A model generated the notes under the pieces. It made no database searches, had not been told where the DNA came from, and worked only from the letters and a program-made list of their open reading frames with translations. Made by a program: the position numbers and the translations under genes. A DNA stretch of 64,000 nucleotides from Lactobacillus taiwanensis DSM 21401 (lineage in GTDB: Bacteria > Bacillota > Bacilli > Lactobacillales > Lactobacillaceae), in NCBI RefSeq assembly GCF_001436695.1, contig NZ_AYZG01000017.1, positions 54,893 to 118,892 of the forward strand, in the 5' to 3' direction. Positions 35,819 through 44,434 of this stretch are shown here, one piece after another; within the stretch, counting starts at the first letter, position 1, and each line of letters opens with the position of its first letter.

Positions 35819-35820
35819 CT

Positions 35821-36243
35821 TTAAGAAAGAACAACTCCTAATCCCTTATTTTTTGCGTCTTGAATTAAGGCATTTACTCGATCAGAAACATGATCTTGTT
35901 CAATATCAATAGCATTTCCTAACCCAAAATCAATTGTAATTTTCAGCAAATTTAAATAAGCGTCTTCGCTATCTAATTCAGTTTTCCCACCAAATTTCTG
36001 ACTGCGAAAAGTAATCAAAATTGGAATCTCCTTCATTATATCTTTAAGTTTATTAGCTACTTCAATCAGTCGATTCATTAAAATTACATCTTCAAAATAG
36101 TCAATTCTCCACTCCATCATTTCTGGTTGGAGCTTTTTTATTTTTTCTGCCTGATTTAAAATATCTGCTTCATTTGTTCCAGTATTAGTTAATACAGAAA
36201 TATTTTGATCGTTTATAAGAATTTGATTTTCAGTAAATTTCAT
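35821..36243 (-). pseudogene. aroD: 3-dehydroquinate dehydratase, type I, truncated
   Basis: About 140 residues of a type I AroD barrel (start ATG at 36241-36243 with TTGGAGAAAATC upstream). MMEWRIDYFED and ILITFRSQKFGGKTE are the substrate-binding strands beta 2-3. The frame stops right after GVVLS, the point where relatives continue into the catalytic His, and the Schiff-base Lys and the final third of the barrel are missing. Full-length enzymes have about 250 residues. The product cannot dehydrate dehydroquinate. No other shikimate gene is near. Confidence 0.8.
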
Positions 36244-36302
36244 GATTTTCTCCAAATAAAAAATTGCTACATAAATTATAGTAGCAATTTCATTTCTATT
36301 CA

Positions 36303-37175
36303 TTAAAATTTATCTCTTTTAATACTACGAATGATTGCGATAACCAATACTAAAATACTACATCCCATGCCAAAATAGGCCATGTAGCCGACGCTAAACA
36401 TCTGTCCAATTTGAGCTGGATTAATTTGGTGGTTGATCGCAAATTGATTGGCCCACTGATGAATCAAAGTTGGTGTTAAAACAAATAAAATTGTTGATAT
36501 ACCTGAGCTTACCAACATTGCACGTCTTGAATAAGGTTCTCTGAAAAACTGAGCCAATACACAAATAGCTGGTGCAACCATCAATAAAAATGTCCAAATC
36601 ATAATCCATCTACCAGCAGGATCATTCATAAACTGCCCAGTATTTGTAGCATAGCGATATGTCCCCCATAAACTCCCACCTAATAAGTTATCAAGTAAGC
36701 CAACAACATTTGCTCCTTGTGCAGCATAAGCATTATTGGTGCTTGCAGCTGCACCTTGAAGCATTTTTAACATGTCTTGTGAACCCACAGTTTGAAAGTT
36801 AATTGTTACAACCTGACGCATATAAGTAGATAAAAACATGACCATTGAAGCGCCTAATTGTAGTGCTTTTAGTAAATGAAGAGTTTTATTACCACCAAGT
36901 TTAAACTCTAAACTAAGAGTTCGATTGGGATTTTTACTTTTTACGATAATAAAAGCTCCCACTATTGCCGCAATAAGAAGAATTATGAGTCCAAGCCACC
37001 ATTTAGTCATAATAAAGATAATTGCCAGCACAATTAAAGTTACTGAAACATATGGTCGATTTAAAAATAAGTCCCAAATATTTACCTTATCGTGACTTGC
37101 TAAACGTTGACGATATTCTTCTCTAGTTAATACTTTTTGTTCTTTATTATCCTTTGAATCTTGCTTCTTGCTCAT
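36303..37175 (-). CDS. Multi-spanning membrane protein of unknown function
   Basis: A 290-aa protein. A hydrophilic N-terminus of about 37 residues is rich in Lys and Glu. Paired helices come at about 42-78, and further membrane segments near 100-120, 185-205, 220-240 and 260-283, six in all. Between them lies an extracellular stretch rich in Ala, Asn and Gly (MLKMLQGAAASTNNAYAAQG). I choose ATG 37175 (MSKKQDS), with AAGG upstream. I do not recognise a family. Confidence 0.6.
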   Translation of the reverse strand: MSKKQDSKDNKEQKVLTREEYRQRLASHDKVNIWDLFLNRPYVSVTLIVLAIIFIMTKWWLGLIILLIAAIVGAFIIVKSKNPNRTLSLEFKLGGNKTLHLLKALQLGASMVMFLSTYMRQVVTINFQTVGSQDMLKMLQGAAASTNNAYAAQGANVVGLLDNLLGGSLWGTYRYATNTGQFMNDPAGRWIMIWTFLLMVAPAICVLAQFFREPYSRRAMLVSSGISTILFVLTPTLIHQWANQFAINHQINPAQIGQMFSVGYMAYFGMGCSILVLVIAIIRSIKRDKF

Positions 37176-37348
37176 TACACTCAACCTTTAACTTATTTTG
37201 CTAGTCAATCTTAGCATGTTACACCATTCTTCGCATTACTTTTTTAAGAAAATTAAGCAACTTAAAAATATCATGAAAATTCCTATGAAAACTCTATGCT
37301 AAAATAGACTATTGAAAAATAAGAAATATCTTAGATTGGGATGACTAT

Positions 37349-38563
37349 GTGACTAAATCTCACACCTATACTTTACCTAGCGGTTGGCATAAAATATTTT
37401 ATACCCTGTGGCTAGGTTGCTTTATTACTGGATTAGGTTACTCAATGACAATGCCATTTATTTCTCTATTTATGGCTGAGTTAGGTAACTATAATAAATT
37501 ACAATTAAACCTTTATTCTGGATTAGCCTTTGCCATGACTTTTATTGCCCAGGCCATTATTTCTCCTTACTGGGGAAACTTAGCTGATCGAAAAGGAAGA
37601 AAGCTCATGTGTATGCGGGCTGCCGGCGTTATGAGTCTAACTATCTTTATTACAGGGCTAGCACAAAGTGCCTTCTTTATTATCTGCATGCGCTTTTTAC
37701 AAGGCTTGTTTTCTGGATATATCAATAACGCCACTGCCTTAATGGCTGGTGAGACGCCACATCAGCGTAGCGGATGGGTAATGAGTCAAATGATGACTGC
37801 CGGAACAGCAGGCAACCTAGTTGGGCCACTAATTGGTGGTGCCTTATCTAGTGCCTTTGGATACCGCATCCCATTCTTTATCACCGGTGGTTTAATGTTT
37901 TTAACTTTTTTAGGAACATGGCTATTAGTTAAGGAAGATTTCACTCCTGTTTCAAGAGAAAAGATGAAACCGATGAATGAAATAATGCATGGATTGCCTA
38001 ATGTTAAGTTGATCATTATTATGTTCGTCACTACAATGATCGTCCAATTATCAACCATGTCGATCGATCCGATTGTTTCTCTTTATGTGAAATCACTCAT
38101 GCCTCATAGTCACAATATTGCATTAATCGCTGGAATTGTTGCTGCTACTCCTGGTCTTGGAACGATGCTTTCTGCTTCTCATATTGGTCATTTAATGGAT
38201 CAAATCGGCGCTGAAAAAGTTTTGCGTTGGGGCCTACTTATTGCTACAATTTTGTTCATCCCGATGACTTTTATTCCCAATGCCTGGTCATTAGCTTTCT
38301 GGAGATTTTTATTAGGAATTATTAGTGCTGGTTTGCTTCCGGCAGCTCAAACTATTCTAACTTTAAATGTTCCACCAGAAGCATTCGGTAGAGTTTTCTC
38401 TTATAATCAATCATTCCAAGCAATAGGTGCAGTTCTTGGGTCTTTACTAGGTTCAACTATTTCTGGTATGTTTACCTATGAATGGGTGTTTGCAGCGACT
38501 GGAATTACCTTATTGATTAATTACTTAATTATGCTAATTTCTTCTCATCGCGAAAATGCCTGA
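37349..38563 (+). CDS. MFS transporter, multidrug-efflux type
   Basis: A 404-aa transporter with 12 predicted membrane helices. The MFS motif A reads GNLADRKGRKLM between helices 2 and 3, and GTAGNLVGPLIGGAL is the motif C-like antiporter signature in helix 5. It probably exports a drug or metabolite with proton exchange (PmrA/MdtG-like). The start is GTG, since the nearby ATG (37343) reads into a stop within two codons. The gene for the amidotransferase-like protein follows after 19 bases. Confidence 0.85.
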   Translation: MTKSHTYTLPSGWHKIFYTLWLGCFITGLGYSMTMPFISLFMAELGNYNKLQLNLYSGLAFAMTFIAQAIISPYWGNLADRKGRKLMCMRAAGVMSLTIFITGLAQSAFFIICMRFLQGLFSGYINNATALMAGETPHQRSGWVMSQMMTAGTAGNLVGPLIGGALSSAFGYRIPFFITGGLMFLTFLGTWLLVKEDFTPVSREKMKPMNEIMHGLPNVKLIIIMFVTTMIVQLSTMSIDPIVSLYVKSLMPHSHNIALIAGIVAATPGLGTMLSASHIGHLMDQIGAEKVLRWGLLIATILFIPMTFIPNAWSLAFWRFLLGIISAGLLPAAQTILTLNVPPEAFGRVFSYNQSFQAIGAVLGSLLGSTISGMFTYEWVFAATGITLLINYLIMLISSHRENA

Positions 38564-38582
38564 TTTGTTAAAGGAGTATTTA

Positions 38583-39266
38583 ATGAAAACTATTGGTATC
38601 ACTGCAAGTATTAAAAATAATAAATTAATTGTTGATCGAAGTATTATAGATACTGTTGTAAAACTAGGCTATCTTCCACTTGTTTTTGCACCAGTTAGTT
38701 TAAAGACATTGCCACTTCCAAATGTTAATTTTGATGCTTTAATTCTAAGCGATGGTCCTGATATTACACCAATTTTCTATAATGAAGAACCACTTCCTGA
38801 ACTTAAAGAAACTGATCCTCATCGAGATCAATTCGAATTAAATCTAATTAAAAATACTCACGATTCTAACTTGCCAATTTTAGGAATTGGGCGTGGAATG
38901 CAAATGTTAAATGTTGCTTTCAATGGAACACTTTTCCAAGATATTTATGCTCAAAACTCTGGTGCAGGTGTTCAGCATATTCAGAAAAATGATTTATCTT
39001 TAGAAAGTCATCACGTAAATGTAACTGAAGAAAGCGAACTTGCTAAGGCTGTTGGTACTCATCCCTATGTTAATAGCCATCACCATCAAGCTATTAAAAC
39101 AATCGCTAACAACTTTAATATTGTAGCAACTGCCCCTGATGGAATTATCGAAGCTATTGAATCAACTGATCAAACAATGCTAGGAATTCAATGGCGTCCT
39201 GATAAATTGCTGGATGATCCAAAGCAAGAAAAGATCTTTACTAACTTTTTTGATAAGTTAAACTAA
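38583..39266 (+). CDS. C26 glutamine-amidotransferase-like protein without the catalytic triad
   Basis: A 227-aa class I glutamine-amidotransferase fold related to gamma-Glu-GABA hydrolases. The start ATG at 38583 follows AAAGGAG. The nucleophile elbow reads GIGRGMQ, so residue 103 is Gly where the family has Cys (codon GGG). The other triad residues are also changed, with QWRPD in place of QWHPE (Arg205, Asp207). The paralogue at 59812-60537 keeps all three. It is therefore probably a pseudoenzyme, perhaps a binding protein. Cotranscribed with the MFS gene. Confidence 0.85.
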   Translation: MKTIGITASIKNNKLIVDRSIIDTVVKLGYLPLVFAPVSLKTLPLPNVNFDALILSDGPDITPIFYNEEPLPELKETDPHRDQFELNLIKNTHDSNLPILGIGRGMQMLNVAFNGTLFQDIYAQNSGAGVQHIQKNDLSLESHHVNVTEESELAKAVGTHPYVNSHHHQAIKTIANNFNIVATAPDGIIEAIESTDQTMLGIQWRPDKLLDDPKQEKIFTNFFDKLN

Positions 39267-39309
39267 AAAATAAGAGCTAGAGAAATTTTTCCTCTAGCTC
39301 TTATTTTAA
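39267..39309. terminator. Bidirectional terminator between convergent genes
   Basis: Perfect 16-base arms AAAATAAGAGCTAGAG and CTCTAGCTCTTATTTT (39267-39282 and 39292-39307), with U tracts on both strands. Confidence 0.9.
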
Positions 39310-40913
39310 TTATCAGTATTTTTACCAGCACATAGATTTAGACGAATAATTTTATTAAACATTGCTTTTTCTTTATCTGAGATTTTATGAGCAACTTCAA
39401 TTACCGCTACATGAGGATTTTTTAACAGCGTCTCATGAATTGCAAGAGATAAATTAGGATCTAAAGCACTTGTTGCTTCATCTGCAAGTAAAATTGGTCT
39501 ACCCGATAGGAGTGCACGCGCAATTTCAATTCGCTGAATTTGACCACCAGACAAGCCGTTTCCAGCCTCGCCAACTTTATGATCCAATCCCTCTTTTTTC
39601 ACCAATTCATCTAATCCTGCTAAATGAATAACTTTCTTCAGTTTCTCATCGCTAACTTTTCTACCTAAAGTGATATTAAATCGCAAGGTGTCATCAAACA
39701 TAAAAGGTTTCTGGTTAACGTAAGAAAAATAGTTATGAGCCTTAGCCCAATCTCCAGTTACATTTTCTCCATTAATTAAAATTTTACCCTTTACTGGACG
39801 TTTTAATCCTAGCATTAGTCGAAGTAAGGTAGTCTTTCCCCAACCACTTGGAGCCATGAGTAAAATCTTTTCACCAGGTTTAACTTGCAAATTAACGTCA
39901 GTAAAAATTGTATGTTTATCAGACTTAGTTTGGTAAGCAAGATTTTCAACATCTAATCCTTCAAACTTCTCCGGTTTTTCTGAATTTTCAATTGCTTCGT
40001 AGTTAAGTGCTTTTTGCGTTTTCTTCCACATTGGTACCGTAGACTTAACTTGATTAAATTCATTAAATAAAGTTACAACAGGCGTAATGAAGTTCATTGC
40101 TAAGTCGACCATCATAAATAGTGTCCCCACGCTTAAGCTACCCTGCATCATCATTATGCCGCCAATTGTACATGGAATAATAAAGCAGAACAATTCTGCA
40201 GCAGAATAAATTAATTCTAGAGCCCAAGCCTGCGTTAAGTTCATATTACGCAAGGCATTTTCCATATTTTGAGCCGAATGCGTTGCTCTTACTACAATAT
40301 TGTTTCTAACATTATATAGTTTAGCTGATTGAGCCCCATTTAAAGAATCAGAAACGTTCTGTGTATAATTTGCATTGGTTTTAGCCCAAATCTTAGACTT
40401 TTTAGTAATAATTCTACTAGTAAAAATTTGTACAATTGCTGGAGCAGCCATTGCCACTACGAATATAATCGTCATTTGCCATGAATTATACAAAGCAAAC
40501 GCTAACGAACCTATAAAAGTTAAGCCTTGATAAATCATATCAAGTTGTGCCGTAATTCGATTAGTTTCAATTTGCTTTAGATCATTAGTCATGAGCGACA
40601 AGCCATTTTTAATATCTGGTTCATCTTGATCAACTAAATACTGCAAATTAGCTCGCTTAAAGACCATGTTAACATCACGAATGATTCCCATCTTTACACG
40701 CTCATAGATGAAATTACTCATCATGAAGCATAGCTGCCCTAAAGCTGTTAAAGCTGCTAAACGCACTAAATGCATTATATCTTTAGAATGCGATGATGCT
40801 ACATTCAGCATAATCTTGATCATATAAGCCACAAATAAAATATTACAAGCCTTAATTGCAGCCAAGATAGCAAACCAAATCACCTGACTTCGTTTTGCAT
40901 ATTTTAAACTCAT
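39306..40913 (-). CDS. ABC transporter, fused membrane and ATPase domains (paralogue of the lanthipeptide exporter)
   Basis: A 535-aa half transporter. Six membrane segments (about 12-290) are followed by an ATPase with Walker A APSGWGKTT, signature GLSGGQIQRIEIARAL and Walker B ILLADEATSALD. No C39 peptidase domain precedes it. It is strikingly similar along its full length to the exporter at 42830-44434: same start pattern MxLKYA, GLxLMTNDLKQIET, NANYTQ-VSD-LNGA and FDDTLxFNITLG. No peptide precursor lies next to it, so its own cargo is unclear. Downstream of a macrodomain gene (19-base gap). Confidence 0.85.
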   Translation of the reverse strand: MSLKYAKRSQVIWFAILAAIKACNILFVAYMIKIMLNVASSHSKDIMHLVRLAALTALGQLCFMMSNFIYERVKMGIIRDVNMVFKRANLQYLVDQDEPDIKNGLSLMTNDLKQIETNRITAQLDMIYQGLTFIGSLAFALYNSWQMTIIFVVAMAAPAIVQIFTSRIITKKSKIWAKTNANYTQNVSDSLNGAQSAKLYNVRNNIVVRATHSAQNMENALRNMNLTQAWALELIYSAAELFCFIIPCTIGGIMMMQGSLSVGTLFMMVDLAMNFITPVVTLFNEFNQVKSTVPMWKKTQKALNYEAIENSEKPEKFEGLDVENLAYQTKSDKHTIFTDVNLQVKPGEKILLMAPSGWGKTTLLRLMLGLKRPVKGKILINGENVTGDWAKAHNYFSYVNQKPFMFDDTLRFNITLGRKVSDEKLKKVIHLAGLDELVKKEGLDHKVGEAGNGLSGGQIQRIEIARALLSGRPILLADEATSALDPNLSLAIHETLLKNPHVAVIEVAHKISDKEKAMFNKIIRLNLCAGKNTDN

Positions 40914-40932
40914 CTAAAACTCCTCACTTTAG

Positions 40933-41439
40933 TTAAGACGTTAATTTATTATATATGGCTTTATTTTCTGAATCAAATACACAAAAGTAGACCTCAATAT
41001 TAAATTTTTGTTGTTTAAGCCAGCTTCTTGTAGTTTTAACAGCTATTTTTGCAGCATCTACCTTTGGATACCCATATACACCAGTTGAAATACAAGAAAA
41101 AGCAATTGAATGTAAATTATACTTTTTAGCCAGATCAAGACTATTGTGGTAACAATTCGCTAAAAGTTCTGCATCTTTTTGAGCAAAATTCGGATTATAA
41201 ACTGGTCCTACAGTGTGAATAACATATTTAGCTGGTAAATTATAACCCTTAGTAATTTTAGCTTCGCCAGTATCACAGCCATGAAGTGTTCGGCACTCTA
41301 CTAGTAATTCTGGACCAGCTGCACGGTGAATTGCCCCATCAACTCCACCGCCACCTAAAAGTGCTCTATTAGCTGCATTAACGATTGCATCAACTTTTAA
41401 TTTTGTGATATCCGCTTGAATTACTTGAAGATCACTCAC
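40933..41439 (-). CDS. Macrodomain protein, O-acetyl-ADP-ribose deacetylase-like
   Basis: A 168-aa macrodomain of the MacroD/YmdB type. It has [30 protein letters not shown] (the ribose-binding loop), [22 protein letters not shown], and [17 protein letters not shown] (the phosphate loop). The full-length family size is met. It would bind or hydrolyse ADP-ribose derivatives in the cytoplasm. Probably cotranscribed with the ABC gene downstream; any functional link is unknown. Confidence 0.9.
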   Translation of the reverse strand: MSDLQVIQADITKLKVDAIVNAANRALLGGGGVDGAIHRAAGPELLVECRTLHGCDTGEAKITKGYNLPAKYVIHTVGPVYNPNFAQKDAELLANCYHNSLDLAKKYNLHSIAFSCISTGVYGYPKVDAAKIAVKTTRSWLKQQKFNIEVYFCVFDSENKAIYNKLTS

Positions 41440-41490
41440 TAACTCTCACCCTTTCTAATATTTCATATGTATATTTTATCTCAAACACAA

Positions 41491-41535
41491 AAATAAGCTC
41501 ATCCCCAAAGCAGGAAATGAGTTTATTTTGATTTA
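41491..41535 (-). repeat. Repeated terminator hairpin, copy 1
   Basis: AAATAAGCTCAT and ATGAGTTTATTT (one mismatch) flank a loop like that of two other copies (42755-42790, 47338-47375). The T tract is on the minus strand. It lies between the small ORF and the macrodomain gene and would end transcription from the regulator side. Confidence 0.8.
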
Positions 41536-41612
41536 TGATCATGAGTATATATTATAGGCAAATATATGTAAGATTGATAAAAAATAATTATTAGGAATTT
41601 ACTAATCAAAAC

Positions 41613-41783
41613 TTATTCTTGTGAAATATAAAAATATACCAAAACATATATAAGAAAAATAATTGATAATATTCCAAATGTTACAGTCATTAGATCATTT
41701 ATATTTCTAATAATAAGTATAACGATCGGACCTATACAACAAAATAAATAGCTTATTTCTAATATAAGTTTATTAACATTCAT
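41613..41783 (-). CDS. 56-aa two-TM protein, candidate immunity protein
   Basis: An open frame from ATG 41781-41783 encoding two membrane helices (about 5-25 and 32-54) with a short polar turn between them (RNIND). The helices are rich in Ile, Leu and Val, and the C-terminus reads YISQE. Small two-helix proteins beside lanthipeptide or bacteriocin genes often give self-protection, which is the proposed role here. The RBS is weak (GTGGAAC, about 11 bases upstream). It lies between the regulator and repeat copy 1, on the same strand. No named family recognised. Confidence 0.5.
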   Translation of the reverse strand: MNVNKLILEISYLFCCIGPIVILIIRNINDLMTVTFGILSIIFLIYVLVYFYISQE

Positions 41784-41873
41784 TTTTTATTCGTTCCACT
41801 AATAGATAAAATATTATTAATTTCAAGGCTTTGAATATATATAATACAAAACTGTTAAAAATCCATCAGCGAA

Positions 41874-41889
41874 GTGTCTATTATGACAC
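41874..41889. repeat. Inverted repeat upstream of the 56-aa ORF
   Basis: GTGTC-N6-GACAC (centre TATTAT) lies 3 bases beyond the regulator stop codon and about 90 bases before the small membrane protein. It is a possible binding site for the neighbouring regulator. The flanking region 41784-41873 is AT-rich and probably holds the small gene's promoter. Confidence 0.4.
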
Positions 41890-41891
41890 AA

Positions 41892-42686
41892 CTAAAATGC
41901 TATATAGGCTGTAATCGACTCCATCCCATGTCTTTCAAAAAAGTCTAAAATCTTTTTTGCTTCTAATTTTTCTTCATTAAAAAGATAACCATAATAATCT
42001 GCCATCACTTTAAAAAATATAGTTCTTGGCTCAACCGGTAACTTATACAGGAAATTTCTCAACTTACTTATCATTTCAAAATTTCTATCATTTTTTATGA
42101 GCATTATGTTTAAATAATTAACCATTATTCCTCCAAGTATTTCTTGAATTTTCCTGCTGGCTTTATCTATTTCCTTATACTTTCTTAAAATCATATTTAG
42201 TTCATACTCAATCTCTGATTCATCAAACAGAGATATAGCCATAGCAAACAAGCGCAAGTTATCTTCTCCCCACTCATCTATATTAAGTATTAATTTCTTA
42301 ATCATTGCTTCTTCTTTACATGATAGTTTATTCTTTTTAAAAAAGTTCTCTAAAAGAATAGCATGAGCATAAACATTTCTGTATTGATAATCTGTAGCAC
42401 AAATTTTTCTTATTTCTACAATTTTTGAAAGATTTTGTTCATAATATGAATTTCTTAACTGCTCTAAATATTTTTTACTTTTTCCCTTACTTTCTATACC
42501 CTGAAAGAAATCGGAAATATTAACTCTATTTCGTTTAAGTATTTCAATCAAATCTTTTGCGTTAATTTCATGTAATCCTCGTTCGATTTTTGAATAGTAG
42601 GATTTTGTTAAAATATCTCCTACCATCTCTGTTTGACTTAGTCCTAGTTCTAACCGTAGTTTTTTCAGTTCTTTCCCTATTTGCAT
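41892..42686 (-). CDS. Rgg/GadR/MutR-type transcriptional regulator
   Basis: A 264-aa regulator. The N-terminal XRE-type HTH (about 5-60) reads IGKELKKLRLELGLSQTEMVGDILTKSYYSKIERG, followed by an all-helical C-terminal repeat domain. This is the Rgg/MutR layout. Such proteins in streptococci and lactobacilli sense short peptides and switch on neighbouring peptide genes. It is transcribed on its own between two copies of the repeat hairpin, next to the lanthipeptide genes, and is A+T rich like them. It is the likely cluster regulator (inferred). Confidence 0.85.
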   Translation of the reverse strand: MQIGKELKKLRLELGLSQTEMVGDILTKSYYSKIERGLHEINAKDLIEILKRNRVNISDFFQGIESKGKSKKYLEQLRNSYYEQNLSKIVEIRKICATDYQYRNVYAHAILLENFFKKNKLSCKEEAMIKKLILNIDEWGEDNLRLFAMAISLFDESEIEYELNMILRKYKEIDKASRKIQEILGGIMVNYLNIMLIKNDRNFEMISKLRNFLYKLPVEPRTIFFKVMADYYGYLFNEEKLEAKKILDFFERHGMESITAYIAF

Positions 42687-42734
42687 TATTTCATCTCTTT
42701 TCTAAGTTAATGATATGTAATTATATAATTCTAG

Positions 42735-42750
42735 TCCTAAATTTAGAACA
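42735..42750. promoter_or_regulatory. Near-palindrome in the regulator promoter region
   Basis: GTCCTAAATTTAGAAC is a 16-base palindrome with one mismatched pair. It lies upstream of the Rgg-type gene near a TATAAT-like element on the minus strand. A candidate autoregulatory site. Confidence 0.4.
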
Positions 42751-42754
42751 AAAA

Positions 42755-42790
42755 ATAAGCTCATCCCCTAAAACGGAAATGAGCTTATTC
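42755..42790 (-). repeat. Repeated terminator hairpin, copy 2
   Basis: AATAAGCTCAT and ATGAGCTTATT flank CCCCTAAAACGGAA, identical in stem and loop to copy 3. The T tract on the minus strand makes it the terminator of the lanKC-exporter operon. Confidence 0.85.
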
Positions 42791-42829
42791 TTAATTTCTT
42801 GATTCTTCAACCCAAGATTTTATTTATCC

Positions 42830-44434
42830 TTACTTCTGTTTTGCTAGTTCATCTAATTTTAATACTTTATCGAACTTTTCTTTTTCTTTAGTAGAAATTT
42901 TATGTGCTACCTCAATAACAGTTAATCTCGGATTATCTAAAATAATGCTGTGAATCTTTTCGGATAATTTTTGATCCAAAGCACTGGTTGCCTCATCAGC
43001 CAACATAATAGGTCGATCTGATAGTAAAGCCCTTGCAATTTCGATTCTTTGAATTTGTCCTCCTGATAAATTTTTTCCTTTCTCTCCTACCGAGTAAGTT
43101 AAACCCTTTTCATCAACCAATTCCTTTAATCCAGCTTTCTCAATAACCGCATTTAACTTTTTTGATGGATACTTTTTACCCAATGTAATATTAAATTCCA
43201 ATGTATCATCAAAAATAAAAGGAGATTGGGTTACATAACTAAAATAATTATGGGCTGTTTCCCAGTTATTAGTAATATTCTCAGAATCAATTAAAATCTT
43301 TCCACTATCAGGTTTTAATTTTCCCAATAATAACTGTAAAAATGTCGATTTTCCCCATCCACTTGGTGCTGTAATCAAAACTTTACTTTTATGAGGAATA
43401 GTAAGTGATAAATCAGTAAATATGTTTTTTCCATTTATATTATAGGTTAAACTATCTGTTTGTAATTTCTTGAACGTACGATTAGAAGTCTGTTTCTGAT
43501 CATTTGGCGCTGTTGGAACATCATTTAATCCAACTTCTATTTTTTTCCAAATTGGTTCAGTTGACTTAATTTGATTCAATTGATCAAAAATATTAACAAT
43601 AGGATTAATAAAATTATTAGATAATTGAACAATCATAATCAAAGTACCCGAACCAATTTGACCGTTATACATTAAAACAGCACCTATAAAAAATGGGAGA
43701 ATAAAACTAAAGATATCAGCTAAAGCGATAATAATTTGATTTGCTACATCTTGAGTATAGTTTAATGACTTTAAAGCATTTTCCATACTTTTAGCATCAG
43801 TAATAATCCTCTCTAAGACTGAATTTCTCGCATTATATAAATTTGCAGTTACTGCTCCATTTAATCCATCGCTTACTCTTTGTGTATAGTTTGCATTTCT
43901 TTGTTCCCATTTTTTTGATTTACTTTGAATCTTTTTGACAAATAATTTTTGTATTAAGCCGGGTAATAAGGTAGTAATCATAAATATTATAGTTAAAAAC
44001 CAACTATTTAATAATCCAGCTACTAATGATAAAACAAATGAAAAAATCTCTGTAATAATCAATAATTCATTACTGATTTTTAACGTTTCTATTTGCTTTA
44101 AATCATTTGTCATCAAGTTAAGTCCTTCTTTTTGAGAAGTGCCATTTTTATTCATCAAATGAGTCATTAATCTTTTTTTCAATTCAAGATTAATTTCTAA
44201 AATAATTTTATTTTTTAAATATTTATATGCAAAGTTAGAAAACATAATTATTACTATTATAAGAGAACCCAACAAAGCGATTATTAAAAGTTGAGTTAAT
44301 CCTCCACGCTGGTATTGAGCATTATTTAGCATTAATTTTGAAACATATGCAATTGCAACATTCCCCGATGCATATATAATTGATAATAAAATATACAATG
44401 TAACATTTATTTTTGATGCGTATTTTAAAGTCAT
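42830..44434 (-). CDS. Lanthipeptide ABC exporter (half transporter without peptidase domain)
   Basis: A 534-aa protein with six membrane segments (about 10-285). The ATPase shows Walker A APSGWGKST, signature NLSGGQIQRIEIARAL, Walker B IMLADEATSALD and a switch His in VIEVAHKIS. The ATG overlaps the lanKC stop (ATGA), so both are made from one mRNA. It lacks a C39 protease, so the leader must be removed by another enzyme. Its closest visible relative is the ABC gene at 39306. Likely role: export of the modified peptide, possibly also immunity. Confidence 0.85.
   Translation of the reverse strand: MTLKYASKINVTLYILLSIIYASGNVAIAYVSKLMLNNAQYQRGGLTQLLIIALLGSLIIVIIMFSNFAYKYLKNKIILEINLELKKRLMTHLMNKNGTSQKEGLNLMTNDLKQIETLKISNELLIITEIFSFVLSLVAGLLNSWFLTIIFMITTLLPGLIQKLFVKKIQSKSKKWEQRNANYTQRVSDGLNGAVTANLYNARNSVLERIITDAKSMENALKSLNYTQDVANQIIIALADIFSFILPFFIGAVLMYNGQIGSGTLIMIVQLSNNFINPIVNIFDQLNQIKSTEPIWKKIEVGLNDVPTAPNDQKQTSNRTFKKLQTDSLTYNINGKNIFTDLSLTIPHKSKVLITAPSGWGKSTFLQLLLGKLKPDSGKILIDSENITNNWETAHNYFSYVTQSPFIFDDTLEFNITLGKKYPSKKLNAVIEKAGLKELVDEKGLTYSVGEKGKNLSGGQIQRIEIARALLSDRPIMLADEATSALDQKLSEKIHSIILDNPRLTVIEVAHKISTKEKEKFDKVLKLDELAKQK

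Noticed and set aside
42830..44434. Bacteriocin exporter with leader-cleaving C39 peptidase
   Set aside because: The protein starts directly with the membrane domain and has no N-terminal Cys/His protease region.
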